Source of the DNA: Acidobacteriota bacterium
Lineage (GTDB): Bacteria > Acidobacteriota > Terriglobia > Terriglobales > Acidobacteriaceae
NCBI GenBank assembly: GCA_018268895.1
Contig: JAFDVP010000001.1
Location: forward strand, 620,001-684,000
Reading direction: 5' to 3'
Length of the DNA stretch: 64,000 nt
The translations under genes and the position numbers were made by a program. The notes beneath the pieces were generated by a model. That model was not told where the DNA came from, did no database searches, and saw nothing but the letters and a program-made list of their open reading frames with translations. Below are positions 18,035 to 26,031 of this stretch, one piece after another (position 1 is the first letter of the stretch; each line of letters starts with the position of its first letter).

Positions 18035-18889
18035 TCAGCCTACAAAATCCACATTCGCGCGATGCGGAATCAAGCCACGGTCATAACCCATGTCCAGCAG
18101 CTTCCGAATAGCCTCACGTCCGTCTTCTCCATAGTTGAGCGTGCGCTCATTGACGTACATGCCGACGAAGCGGTTAGCCAGGTTTGGGTCGAGATCGCGC
18201 GCAAACTGCATGGCATAGGCCAGTGCCTCATCGCGGTGATCGAGGGCGTGCTGAATGCTGTCACGAAGCGCATTGGTCGCCATCACCATCGTCTCTTCGC
18301 CAAGCGAACGCCGAATTGCATTGCCGCCCAGCGGCAGTGGGAGTCCAGTCTGCTCGCGCCACCACTGCCCAAGGTCCAGCAGCTTAATAAGGCCGTCATT
18401 GGCGTAGGTCAACTGGCCCTCGTGAATAATCAACCCGGCGTCAAATTCACCTGAGCTGACGGCGGAGATGATCTTGTCGAATGGCACCACGGTGGTCTCG
18501 ACCTCAGGCGCAAACAGCTTCAGGGTAAGAAACGCCGTCGTCAATGTGCCTGGAACTGCAATGCGGGTCTTCTTCGCTTCGGCCAGGGTTAGCTTGGGGC
18601 TGGCGACGATCATCGGACCGTAGCCTTCGCCCACGCTGCCACCACAGGCCATCAGCGTGTACTTATCCTGCAGATAAGGGTAGGCATGGAAGGAGATGGC
18701 CGTGACATCGTAGAAGGCTTCGTTGATGGCCTTGTGATTCAGTGTTTCGATATCGGTCAGCACATGGGTGAACTTGTATCCCGGAACGCGGACCTTGTTC
18801 GTAGCCAGTCCGTAGAACATAAAAGCGTCATCGGAGTCGGGGCTATGGGCGATGCTGATCTCTTGTATAGCAGTCTGTGCGGCATTCAT
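18035..18889 (-). CDS. mqnD: MqnD, 1,4-dihydroxy-6-naphthoate synthase (futalosine menaquinone pathway)
   Basis: A 284-residue periplasmic-binding-protein-like enzyme. It opens with IAHSPDSDDAFMFYGLA, followed by DIETLNHKAI, TAISFHAYPYL and CGGSVGEGYGPMIV, and further on ALIIHEGQ-like (AGLIIHEGQLTY) and LPLPLGGNAI; these match MqnD. It converts cyclic dehypoxanthinyl futalosine to 1,4-dihydroxy-6-naphthoate in the cytoplasm. Its presence implies that the host makes menaquinone by the futalosine route rather than the MenFDHCEB route, and hence that the quinol for the DmsBC protein may be menaquinol. No other mqn gene is in the window. It is followed downstream by tRNA-Lys on the same strand. 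Confidence 0.92.
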   Translation of the reverse strand: MNAAQTAIQEISIAHSPDSDDAFMFYGLATNKVRVPGYKFTHVLTDIETLNHKAINEAFYDVTAISFHAYPYLQDKYTLMACGGSVGEGYGPMIVASPKLTLAEAKKTRIAVPGTLTTAFLTLKLFAPEVETTVVPFDKIISAVSSGEFDAGLIIHEGQLTYANDGLIKLLDLGQWWREQTGLPLPLGGNAIRRSLGEETMVMATNALRDSIQHALDHRDEALAYAMQFARDLDPNLANRFVGMYVNERTLNYGEDGREAIRKLLDMGYDRGLIPHRANVDFVG

Positions 18890-18971
18890 GTTGCAGATAA
18901 TCCTCTACGTGTTTTGGAGCGATAGACAACATGCCGGAGCAGCTCCGGCCATCAGACACTGGCGAATTGAT

Positions 18972-19568
18972 TCAAGCGCGCCGCAGACGATCGAGGGCGC
19001 TGAAGATCCCAGCCGCAGCCGCAACCTTGACGGCATTGCCTGGAAGGAAAGGGGTGACGGCCATATGAAACACGGGCAGCGGTCCCAGATGACGATACTG
19101 GGCGAGCCACGTAGCGCCGAAGGCGAATAGAACGATGCTTGCAAAGGTGCAGGCCAGCGCCGCCCGGGCGAATCCGTTCTGGATTCGCAGCGACCGGGCT
19201 CCCCATCCAGCGATTGCAGCCACAAACGGGTACGAGAGCAGAAATCCTCCGGTGGGCCCGAGGATCTGAGCGACTCCTCCCAACCCCTGTGGCGTGAAGA
19301 CCGGCATCCCCATGGCACCCTCAGCCAGGTAAAGCGCCAGTGCGCCAAAGCCGGCAACAGGACCCAACGCCAGACCTACCAGAAGCACAGCGAAGTCCTG
19401 CATCGAGAGCGGAACCGGCGTAAAAGGCAATGGCACTGCAATATGTGCGCAGGCTGCGATAAACGCAGTCGCCGCGACCATCAGCACGATACGGCCGGGA
19501 AGTGTCTGGATAAACGAACGGTCAGTGCTTTGCGATAGGCCCTGGGGCGATGAAAGTGTGGTTTGCAT
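18972..19568 (-). CDS. bioY: BioY biotin transporter S component
   Basis: A 198-residue integral membrane protein with six hydrophobic segments. Typical BioY features are visible: AHIAVPLPFTPVPLSMQDFAV near residue 40 (split across the first loop), LALYLAEGAMGMPVF, and LGPTGGFLLSYPFVAAI. BioY is the biotin-binding S unit of ECF transporters; no energising EcfA/EcfT genes lie near, so it would use shared modules or act alone. The frame is open far upstream (to 19967), but ATG 19568 gives the usual family length. AAAGGA lies about 11 bases before it. No biotin synthesis genes are in the window. Confidence 0.9.
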   Translation of the reverse strand: MQTTLSSPQGLSQSTDRSFIQTLPGRIVLMVAATAFIAACAHIAVPLPFTPVPLSMQDFAVLLVGLALGPVAGFGALALYLAEGAMGMPVFTPQGLGGVAQILGPTGGFLLSYPFVAAIAGWGARSLRIQNGFARAALACTFASIVLFAFGATWLAQYRHLGPLPVFHMAVTPFLPGNAVKVAAAAGIFSALDRLRRA

Positions 19569-19587
19569 AGGAGGAGAAGTCCTTTCG

Positions 19588-20043
19588 CTAAGAGCGTTTT
19601 CTTGTAGCAGACCTGCTGCCTGAGGCTGCGCGTACTGGGCGTGATGGATGCGGGTCCGAAAGATCGCCGTAGTCCTTATTGAAGTAGTCCCAATCCACGC
19701 GGTTGCCGGCGAACTGCGCGCGCTGGGAGTGGACTGGTTGCGGCGATTTGCGTTTGCCTGCAACCGGTTCTTCGGCAGCCGGGTGAATCTCAACCGACTG
19801 TGAGGGAGCGTTCCAGGCTTTTTTCGCTGTAATGCCCTGTACCGTCTGGTGCGGGACCTGCCGAGGAGGGCGCGCGGAGCCGTACTCCGTCGCGGCGTAA
19901 AGGTGCTGGGTAAAGCTTGGTTCAGGAGGAGCTGTAACCGCGCTCCGCCGTTGCCCGGCCCGCACATGGCGAACGATCACGATAGCAGTGCCCGCCAGGG
20001 CGAAAAAACAGATGACCGAGATGACGAAGAGAATCAGCACCAT
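19588..20043 (-). CDS. Membrane-anchored hypothetical protein
   Basis: About 151 residues, unrecognised. It starts with one long hydrophobic segment (VLILFVISVICFFALAGTAIVIV) followed by basic residues, then a low-complexity Pro/Arg/Ser-rich cytoplasmic tail containing VDWDYFNKDYGDLSDPHPSR. The predicted topology is a single N-terminal anchor with a soluble tail. ATG 20043 is used; a TTG at 20064 would add seven residues. It lies 19 bases upstream of bioY on the same strand, so they may be co-transcribed. Coding is supported by the clean N-terminal anchor and the spacing to bioY. Function unknown. Confidence 0.55.
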   Translation of the reverse strand: MVLILFVISVICFFALAGTAIVIVRHVRAGQRRSAVTAPPEPSFTQHLYAATEYGSARPPRQVPHQTVQGITAKKAWNAPSQSVEIHPAAEEPVAGKRKSPQPVHSQRAQFAGNRVDWDYFNKDYGDLSDPHPSRPVRAASGSRSATRKRS

Positions 20044-20244
20044 CAGAAGAATATCAAGGAGCAAAGACTTTCGCGCATCTTATTCCAGCGCCTGTTCTCT
20101 AGAGGTCGCATCTGAAGGCCCAATCCGCTAAATAGCCACCGGACGCAGAGATAGCCTGCTATCCAGTACCAAACAGGTACGTGGCGCTCTTCTGGTAGTT
20201 TTCCACTTGACGCGCTTTGCCACGAACTTTTGTACTCAATAAAC

Positions 20245-20634
20245 ATGGGTGGTTCAGCCACAAAAATCGTCAGCACGGCGAAGTCTGGCCTTATGAGGGG
20301 TCTCTTCGGTCGCGTCCAATCCGGCTGGCGAAAGGCGGTGACCGTAGCCGTAGCCGCTCTGGCCATTGGTCTTGGATACCATGTGATCTTTGGTCAAAAT
20401 GGCCTGACCGCCTATGAGCAGAAGCGTCATGATTCCCGGGTGCTCGAAGATCAGGCAAAGAGCCTCCAGCGAGAGAACGAGCTTCTGAAGGGACACGTCG
20501 AGCGTCTGCAAAACGATCCCAATGCCATTGAGCATCAGGCCCGGGAAGAGCTGCACTACACCCGCCCAGGCGAGGTCATCTACACTTTGCCTGCGACAAC
20601 GCCCTCCGCGCCTGGTAGCCCATTCAAAAAATAA
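20245..20634 (+). CDS. FtsB/DivIC-like septum formation initiator
   Basis: A 129-residue bitopic protein: a basic N-terminus, one transmembrane segment (VTVAVAALAIGLGYHVIFG at about 33-51), then a heptad-repeat coiled coil (EQKRHDSRVLEDQAKSLQRE, ENELLKGHVERLQNDP) and the AREELHYTRPGEVIYTLP ending that is diagnostic of the FtsB/DivIC family (normally ARE.L....PGE..Y). It would sit in the inner membrane with the coiled coil outside and join FtsL and FtsQ in the divisome. A TTG at 20230 is in frame; ATG 20245 is preferred. It stands apart from other division genes. Confidence 0.85.
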   Translation: MGGSATKIVSTAKSGLMRGLFGRVQSGWRKAVTVAVAALAIGLGYHVIFGQNGLTAYEQKRHDSRVLEDQAKSLQRENELLKGHVERLQNDPNAIEHQAREELHYTRPGEVIYTLPATTPSAPGSPFKK

Positions 20635-20708
20635 GCTGCCTGCACGTCTTTAGCAGAGACGTGAAGGTAGGGACTTCCAGCTTGGCGTCCTTAACGAAAG
20701 GAGCAGGA

Positions 20709-21350
20709 TTGAAGTTCGATACCGAAAAAGCCACTCCCCGAGAGGTCTATAACCTTCTGATCGGGCTCGTTGCACCTCGCCCCATTGCGTTGGTGACAAG
20801 TCTGAACGAGGAAGGCATGCTCAATGCCGCGCCCTTCAGCGCATACAACTACCTCTGCACCGATCCTCCGATCGTCGGGCTCGGCGTGATGAACCGGCCT
20901 GCGGAACATTTTGTCCCAAAGGACACAGCGCGCAACATTCGTCGTACCGGTGAGTTCGTTGTCAATGTGGTGACCGAGGATATTGCGCAGCAGATGAACA
21001 TCTGCGCGACAGACTTCCCATCCGATATTTCCGAGATCGATATGGCGGGTTTTTCCACCGCGCCCTCGGCCGTGGTCATGGTTCCACGCATCGCCCAGGC
21101 CCACGCCGCGCTCGAGTGTCGCGAGCATACGACGATGGAGATTGGCCGTTCGCGCATCATTCTTGGCCGCGTCGTTTCCATTTATATAGAGGACAGATTT
21201 ATCGACGCTGCCGGTCCATATATACGCGCAGACGAGCTTCATGCCATCGGAAGAATGAACGGCCTGGGCAACTATGTGCGGACACGCGACAGCTTCATGA
21301 ATATCCCCCGCATCTCCTACGAGGAATGGAAGAAGAACCACTCCTCATAG
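20709..21350 (+). CDS. Flavin reductase-like FMN-binding split-barrel protein
   Basis: A 213-residue protein of the flavin reductase-like/FMN-binding split-barrel family. Visible motifs are LVAPRPIALVTSLNEEGMLN, NAAPFSAYNYLCTDPPIVGL, KDTARNIRRTGEFVVNVV and RIILGRVVSIYIEDRF. Members are FMN-binding NAD(P)H oxidoreductases or flavoredoxins; the substrate is unknown. I set the start at TTG 20709 because AAAGGAG lies six bases before it and the family's N-terminus begins there; the frame is open back to a GTG at 20661. It is convergent with the MlaF gene, four bases apart at the 3' ends. Confidence 0.8.
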   Translation: MKFDTEKATPREVYNLLIGLVAPRPIALVTSLNEEGMLNAAPFSAYNYLCTDPPIVGLGVMNRPAEHFVPKDTARNIRRTGEFVVNVVTEDIAQQMNICATDFPSDISEIDMAGFSTAPSAVVMVPRIAQAHAALECREHTTMEIGRSRIILGRVVSIYIEDRFIDAAGPYIRADELHAIGRMNGLGNYVRTRDSFMNIPRISYEEWKKNHSS

Positions 21351-21354
21351 GAGG

Positions 21355-22197
21355 CTAGGACAGGTATTGCTTCAGCCAGGGGTCGGTGCTGCCGACAAGC
21401 TCATGGATCGTTCCATCGAAGACAACCCTGCCCTCGTTCAGCACAAGAAACTTCGTTCCTTCATCCACACCATTGCCCGGGATGCGTTCCATCGTCCCCT
21501 TTTCCGGGTCATACCGGTTCATGGCAAGCGTAAAGGCGTCCTGCAGGCGGTGTGTAATCAGCAACGAGGTTGTGTGGTTCACATCCCGCTCTTTCATGAC
21601 GAGTTCGATGATGGTGGTCGAAGTAATCGGGTCCAGCCCGCCGGTCGGCGAGTCGTAAAGAATCAGGTCCGGTTCTGAGACAATCGCGCGCGCAATCGAG
21701 ACGCGGCGGCGCATTCCTCCCGATAGCTCAGGCGGAAACTTGGCGATAGCCTGTTCAAGTTCGACAAACTTCAATGCCTCTACAACTCGCGTGTGGATCT
21801 CATCCGGCGGCACCTGCTCTTCATGAAGCCGATACGCTACGTTGTCCTCGACCGAGAGAGAGTCGAAGAGCGCCGATTCCTGAAACACCATGCCAATGCG
21901 CCCGCGCAGCTTATAGAGGTCGCGCTCCGGCATTCGGGTAATGTTCTCGCCAAAGATACGGATCGTACCCGAGTCCGGACGGATCAAGCCATTGGCCAGC
22001 TTCATCAGCACCGACTTTCCCCCGCCTGCCGGGCCAAGGATGATCCGTGTCTCGCCATGCTGTACCGAAAACGATATGTCCTTCAGGACTGGCTTCAGGT
22101 CGAAAGCGATCGAGACGTCCTCGAAGACGACAACGGGTCCCTTCTCGACAGGTTGGCCCTGTTGAACAGCATCGCGGGGAAGAAGCTCCTGAGACAT
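21355..22197 (-). CDS. MlaF-like ABC ATPase (lipid transport), atypical Walker B
   Basis: A 280-residue ABC ATPase of the MlaF/Mkl group. Walker A is GPAGGGKS, the signature is LSGGMRRR and the H-loop is LLITHRLQDA. The Walker B region reads LILYDSPTGGLDP: the catalytic glutamate that normally follows the aspartate is a serine. After the H-loop there is an extra segment of about 25 residues (RYDPEKGTMERIPGNG and on) before the usual VLNEGRVVFDGT. It would power the MlaE-like permease encoded 11 bases upstream, moving phospholipids between membranes. AAGGACA precedes ATG 22197; the longer open frame reaches into mlaE and is ignored. No MlaD (MCE) gene follows here. Confidence 0.88.
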   Translation of the reverse strand: MSQELLPRDAVQQGQPVEKGPVVVFEDVSIAFDLKPVLKDISFSVQHGETRIILGPAGGGKSVLMKLANGLIRPDSGTIRIFGENITRMPERDLYKLRGRIGMVFQESALFDSLSVEDNVAYRLHEEQVPPDEIHTRVVEALKFVELEQAIAKFPPELSGGMRRRVSIARAIVSEPDLILYDSPTGGLDPITSTTIIELVMKERDVNHTTSLLITHRLQDAFTLAMNRYDPEKGTMERIPGNGVDEGTKFLVLNEGRVVFDGTIHELVGSTDPWLKQYLS

Positions 22198-22208
22198 CGG
22201 GTCTGTCC

Positions 22209-22988
22209 TTACCTGCCGAAGATACCGATCATGCCACGGCTCACGAGGAAGTCGACGATGATGATAAAGATGGAAGAGACGACGACGGCCTGTGTCGTCG
22301 ATCTGCCTACCCCCTGCGTTCCGCCCTTGGTGTTCATACCGAAGTAGCACCCCACCGTTGCAACAATAAAGGCGGAGAACAACGGCTTCGTCAACCCTTG
22401 CACAATGTCGGCATATTGCAGCGCGCGATACGAACTGCTGAAGTAGGTGGAGGCATTCATCCCGAGCATCGTTACGCTGATAAGAGCGCCGCCGGCGATT
22501 CCAACGGCGTCAGCGATGATCGTGAGAAAGAAGAGCATGATGATCGTCGCATACAACCGCGGCGTTACCAGTTTGCGAACCGGGTCGGTGCCGAGTGCGC
22601 GCATGGCGTCAATCTGCTCGGTGACCTTCATGGAGCCCAGCTCCGAAGCCATGCCTGACGCATTCCGTCCCGCCAGCATGAGGCCCGTCAGTACTGGGCC
22701 CAGCTCCTTCACCATCGCAAGGGCCACCAGGTTGCCGGTCATGCTGACTGCGCCAAAGGTCTTGAGCGAGGTGGCCGATTGCAGCGCCAGAACTGAGCCG
22801 GTGAAGAAGCCTGTCAGGGCAATGGTCGGCAGCGAGCCGACACCGATCAGGTCCATCTGCGTGAAGATGTCGGGCCAGTATCTTGGCCGCGAGAACAGAT
22901 TGGCGATGGCCTGCCACGACAGGATGGAGTAGTCCTGGACGGCTCCGATCTTCTGCTTGGCAAACTCTTCTGGAGACAGGAGGGGCAT
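22209..22988 (-). CDS. MlaE-like ABC permease (lipid transport)
   Basis: A 259-residue permease with five to six hydrophobic segments and the MlaE family hallmarks: VGSLPTIALTGFFTGSVLAL, then VKELGPVLTGLMLAGRNASG and ASELGSMKVTEQIDAMRALG, followed by RLYATIIMLFFLTI. It forms the membrane core of an MCE-type phospholipid transporter in the inner membrane. It is first in a two-gene unit with the MlaF-like ATPase. The third partner, an MCE-domain MlaD protein, is not in this stretch and must be encoded elsewhere if the system is complete. It is divergent from the zinc dehydrogenase/hopanoid run. Confidence 0.9.
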   Translation of the reverse strand: MPLLSPEEFAKQKIGAVQDYSILSWQAIANLFSRPRYWPDIFTQMDLIGVGSLPTIALTGFFTGSVLALQSATSLKTFGAVSMTGNLVALAMVKELGPVLTGLMLAGRNASGMASELGSMKVTEQIDAMRALGTDPVRKLVTPRLYATIIMLFFLTIIADAVGIAGGALISVTMLGMNASTYFSSSYRALQYADIVQGLTKPLFSAFIVATVGCYFGMNTKGGTQGVGRSTTQAVVVSSIFIIIVDFLVSRGMIGIFGR

Positions 22989-23102
22989 CTTATCTGTGGC
23001 TCAGACTATCAGATGCGGGCACCCACAGGGAGTGTGCATCTTGTTGATTGTCTTCGCGCTGGAAGATAGGAATGTACGCCGCAAGGTGAGAAAATAGTAC
23101 AG

Positions 23103-24170
23103 ATGGCATCCCGGATGACAGCAGCGGTTCTGTACGGTAGCGAAGATCTTCGCCTTGAACAGGTCGAGACCCCCAGGGCCTCCGCTGGCGAGCTTGTGGT
23201 GCGCGTAGGCGCGGCCTTGACCTGTGGCACGGACCTCAAGGTCTATCGTCGCGGCTACCACGCGATGATGCTCACCCCACCCATCCCCTTCGGCCATGAG
23301 CTTGCCGGGGTGGTGACCGAAGTTGGCGAAGGAGTGACGAAGTTCCACGAAGGCGATCGCGTCGTTGCTCTGAACTCCGCTCCCTGCGATGTCTGCTACT
23401 TCTGCCGGCACGGCCAGCAAAACCTGTGTGAAGACCTGCTCTTCAACAACGGGGCCTATGCCGATTACATCCGCATCCCGGCGCGCATCGTCGAAAAGAA
23501 CACCCTGAAGGTCCCGGGCCACATTCCATTTGAATTTGCTGCACTGGCCGAGCCGCTGGCGTGCGTCGTCCGCGGCCTGGAGGAGACTGCTGCCCAACCT
23601 GGCGACACGATGGTCGTCATCGGTGCCGGGCCGATCGGGCTGATGTTCATGCACGTCGCCGAGCTTGCGGGCGTGCGAGTGATTGCGGTTGTCAAACGCG
23701 ACGACCAGGTGGCTGCGGCGAAGCTCTTTGGCGCCGGCGAGGTTGTACAGGTTGGTGCCGTGAAAGATGTCATCGCTGCGACGCGCGCTCTGACGCCGGA
23801 AGGGCGCGGGGCGGACTCCGTGATTGAAGCCGTAGCAACCCCGGCAACCTGGGAATGGGCCGTGGATATGGTCCGCAAAGGCGGCGTCGTAAACTTCTTC
23901 GGCGGGCCGCCGAGCGGGACCAGGGTGCAGCTCGACACCAACCGTTTGCACTACGGCGATATCACGCTCAAGGCCAGCTTTCATCACACGCCTGCCACCT
24001 GCCGCACGGCGTTCGACCTGATCGCCAGCGGCCGCTTCAAGTGTGCGGAGGCGATTACAGACCGCGTCAGGCTCGACCAGGTGCCGGACGTCTTTGCCCG
24101 CATGATGACGCGCAGCGGAGGCTCTCGCGACATCAAGACCGCCGTCTTCCCGGAGGACGCGCCCCGGTGA
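23103..24170 (+). CDS. Zinc-dependent medium-chain alcohol dehydrogenase
   Basis: A 355-residue MDR enzyme. The catalytic zinc ligands are in LTCGTD and GHELAG; the structural zinc site is complete (CDVCYFCRHGQQNLC, four cysteines); the nucleotide fold shows VVIGAGPIGLMFMHVAELAG. It oxidises an alcohol or polyol with NAD(P); FFGGPPSGTRVQLD and the spacing resemble sorbitol/threonine dehydrogenase-like members. The stop overlaps the GTG of hpnC (GTGA), so it is translationally coupled to the squalene genes. A role in hopanoid or isoprenoid metabolism is therefore suggested, but no step of the known pathway needs it. An ATG at 23115 is an alternative start; neither has a clear ribosome binding site. 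Confidence 0.85.
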   Translation: MASRMTAAVLYGSEDLRLEQVETPRASAGELVVRVGAALTCGTDLKVYRRGYHAMMLTPPIPFGHELAGVVTEVGEGVTKFHEGDRVVALNSAPCDVCYFCRHGQQNLCEDLLFNNGAYADYIRIPARIVEKNTLKVPGHIPFEFAALAEPLACVVRGLEETAAQPGDTMVVIGAGPIGLMFMHVAELAGVRVIAVVKRDDQVAAAKLFGAGEVVQVGAVKDVIAATRALTPEGRGADSVIEAVATPATWEWAVDMVRKGGVVNFFGGPPSGTRVQLDTNRLHYGDITLKASFHHTPATCRTAFDLIASGRFKCAEAITDRVRLDQVPDVFARMMTRSGGSRDIKTAVFPEDAPR

Positions 24171-25117
24171 GCGAACTGAGCACAAGCGAGCACGCGCTGC
24201 TCGGCGCGCCGCACCAGTACCTGACACCGCTTGAGCGGCCTTCACTCGGTGAAGCGCAGGCATGGTGCGCTCAACTGACGCGCAGCCACTACGAGAACTT
24301 CCACGTGGCCACTTTCTTTCTGCCTGAGAAGGTTCGCCCCCACTTTGAGAGCATCTATGCCTACTGCCGTGTGGCCGACGATCTGGGCGACGAGGTCGCC
24401 GACCCGGCCGTTGCAACGCGCCTGCTCGACGCCTGGGGTTCGATGCTCGATGAGTGCTATGACACCCCCGAGCGCTCCATGCACCCAGTCTTTGTCGCGT
24501 TGCATGAGAGCGTCGTCACCTGCGGCCTGCCGCGTCAGCTCTTTCACGACCTGCTGATCGCCTTTCGCCTGGACCAGGTGAAGACCGAATACCAGACATG
24601 GGACGAGTTGCTTGAGTACTCGCACTACTCGGCCAATCCTGTCGGGCGGCTCGTCCTCTGGGTCTGCGGATACAGGGACGAGAACATTGCGCTGCTCTCA
24701 GACAAAGTCTGCACAGCATTGCAGCTAGCCAACTTCTGGCAGGATGTCGTCGAAGACAAGGAGCGCGGCCGGCGCTACATCCCCGAGGAATCGATGGCTC
24801 GCTTCAATGTCGATGAAGGCCAGATTGAGGGCCGCGTCTTTACGCCGGAGTTCGGCGCAATGGTGAAGGACCTCGTGGAGCGGACGCGTGCCATGCTTCA
24901 CGAGGGCGGCGAGATCAGCCGCCGCGTCGACCGCGAGCTTGGCGTGACGCTCAACCTCTTTCGCAAGGGAGGCGATGCGATTCTCGACGGCATCGTTGCG
25001 CAGAGCTACGACGTGTTGCGCGGAAGGCCGGTCGTCTCAAAGGTGAAGAAGCTGCTGCTGCTGGGCGGCTCGGTGATCGAAAAGATGCGGATCGTCACTG
25101 TGGGGAAGAAACGGTGA
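24167..25117 (+). CDS. hpnC: HpnC, hydroxysqualene synthase
   Basis: A 316-residue trans-isoprenyl diphosphate synthase-like enzyme of the squalene/phytoene synthase fold. The two aspartate-rich motifs are YAYCRVADDLGDE and NFWQDVVEDKERGRRYIP, and YSANPVGRLVL lies between them. Established biochemistry: HpnD joins two farnesyl diphosphates to presqualene diphosphate, HpnC converts that to hydroxysqualene, and HpnE reduces it to squalene. Assignment as HpnC rather than HpnD rests on gene order and the longer sequence. It starts at GTG 24167 inside the dehydrogenase stop; the open frame runs back far into that gene and is not used. Coupled to hpnD by a GTGA overlap. Confidence 0.9.
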   Translation: MSELSTSEHALLGAPHQYLTPLERPSLGEAQAWCAQLTRSHYENFHVATFFLPEKVRPHFESIYAYCRVADDLGDEVADPAVATRLLDAWGSMLDECYDTPERSMHPVFVALHESVVTCGLPRQLFHDLLIAFRLDQVKTEYQTWDELLEYSHYSANPVGRLVLWVCGYRDENIALLSDKVCTALQLANFWQDVVEDKERGRRYIPEESMARFNVDEGQIEGRVFTPEFGAMVKDLVERTRAMLHEGGEISRRVDRELGVTLNLFRKGGDAILDGIVAQSYDVLRGRPVVSKVKKLLLLGGSVIEKMRIVTVGKKR

Positions 25118-26031
25118 CAGTTACCGAGGCATACACAATCTGCCGCGAGATTGCGAAGCGCGAGGCAAAGAACTTCTACTACGCCTTTCGCGTTCTTCCA
25201 CGCCATAAGAGCGACGCCATGTGTGCGATCTACGCCTTCATGCGGCGCGCCGACGACATCGCAGACGACGAATCGCTCCCGATCGAGCAACGTCGCTCCA
25301 CGATGGCTCAATGGGTCGGGCAATGGCGCGCTGCTCGCTCCGGTGGGCCGACAGAAGATGCAGTGTTTCTTGCACTGAACGACACGCAGCGCAGATTCGA
25401 GATTCCCGACATGCTGTTGGAAGAACTGGTGCAGGGAACCACGATGGATCTCGAACCTGTTATTGTCTCTCCGCAGGTGGAGGCTGGCGGTGTTCAAACC
25501 TTCGCGACCTTCGACGATCTCTACCGTTACTGCTACCTTGTCGCATCGGTTGTCGGCCTGGTTTGCATCCGTGTGTTTGGCTACACCGACCCCTCAGCAG
25601 AAAAACTTGCAGAGGAGACAGGCATCGCCTTTCAGCTCACCAACATTTTGCGTGACGTGAAAGAGGATGCTGAACGCGGCCGTCTGTATCTACCATTGGA
25701 TATGCTGGCGCAGTTCCAGGTGTCGGAAGACCGCATTCATACCCTGGTTGCGGGCGCGCCGATGGAGGCCCGCGAACGAAGTCTGCTTGGCGAACTTGGC
25801 AACCGCGCCGAATACTACTATCGATCGGCCGATAAGCTGCTGCCATTGATCGACGCAGACAGCCGTGCCGCGTTATGGGTGCTGGTGACGATCTATCACG
25901 GCCTGCTCAGAAAGATCGAACGCCGCGGCTTTGAAGTATTCGAGCAGCGCATCAGCGTTCCGGCCTCGAAGAAGCTCGGCATTCTTGTGCAGGGTGCGGC
26001 GCGATCGCTCGGCAACAGGGTGCTGTCATGA
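25114..26031 (+). CDS. hpnD: HpnD, presqualene diphosphate synthase
   Basis: A 305-residue paralogue of the preceding enzyme. It has SFYYAFRVLP-like KNFYYAFRVLPRHK, the first motif YAFMRRADDIADDE and the second LTNILRDVKEDAERGRLYLP, characteristic of head-to-head prenyl synthases. It condenses two farnesyl diphosphate molecules to presqualene diphosphate in the cytoplasm or at the membrane. It begins with GTG 25114, overlapping the hpnC stop, and its own stop overlaps the ATG of hpnE. Phytoene synthase is the sequence-level alternative, but the adjoining hpnC and hpnE make squalene synthesis far more likely. Confidence 0.92.
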   Translation: MTVTEAYTICREIAKREAKNFYYAFRVLPRHKSDAMCAIYAFMRRADDIADDESLPIEQRRSTMAQWVGQWRAARSGGPTEDAVFLALNDTQRRFEIPDMLLEELVQGTTMDLEPVIVSPQVEAGGVQTFATFDDLYRYCYLVASVVGLVCIRVFGYTDPSAEKLAEETGIAFQLTNILRDVKEDAERGRLYLPLDMLAQFQVSEDRIHTLVAGAPMEARERSLLGELGNRAEYYYRSADKLLPLIDADSRAALWVLVTIYHGLLRKIERRGFEVFEQRISVPASKKLGILVQGAARSLGNRVLS

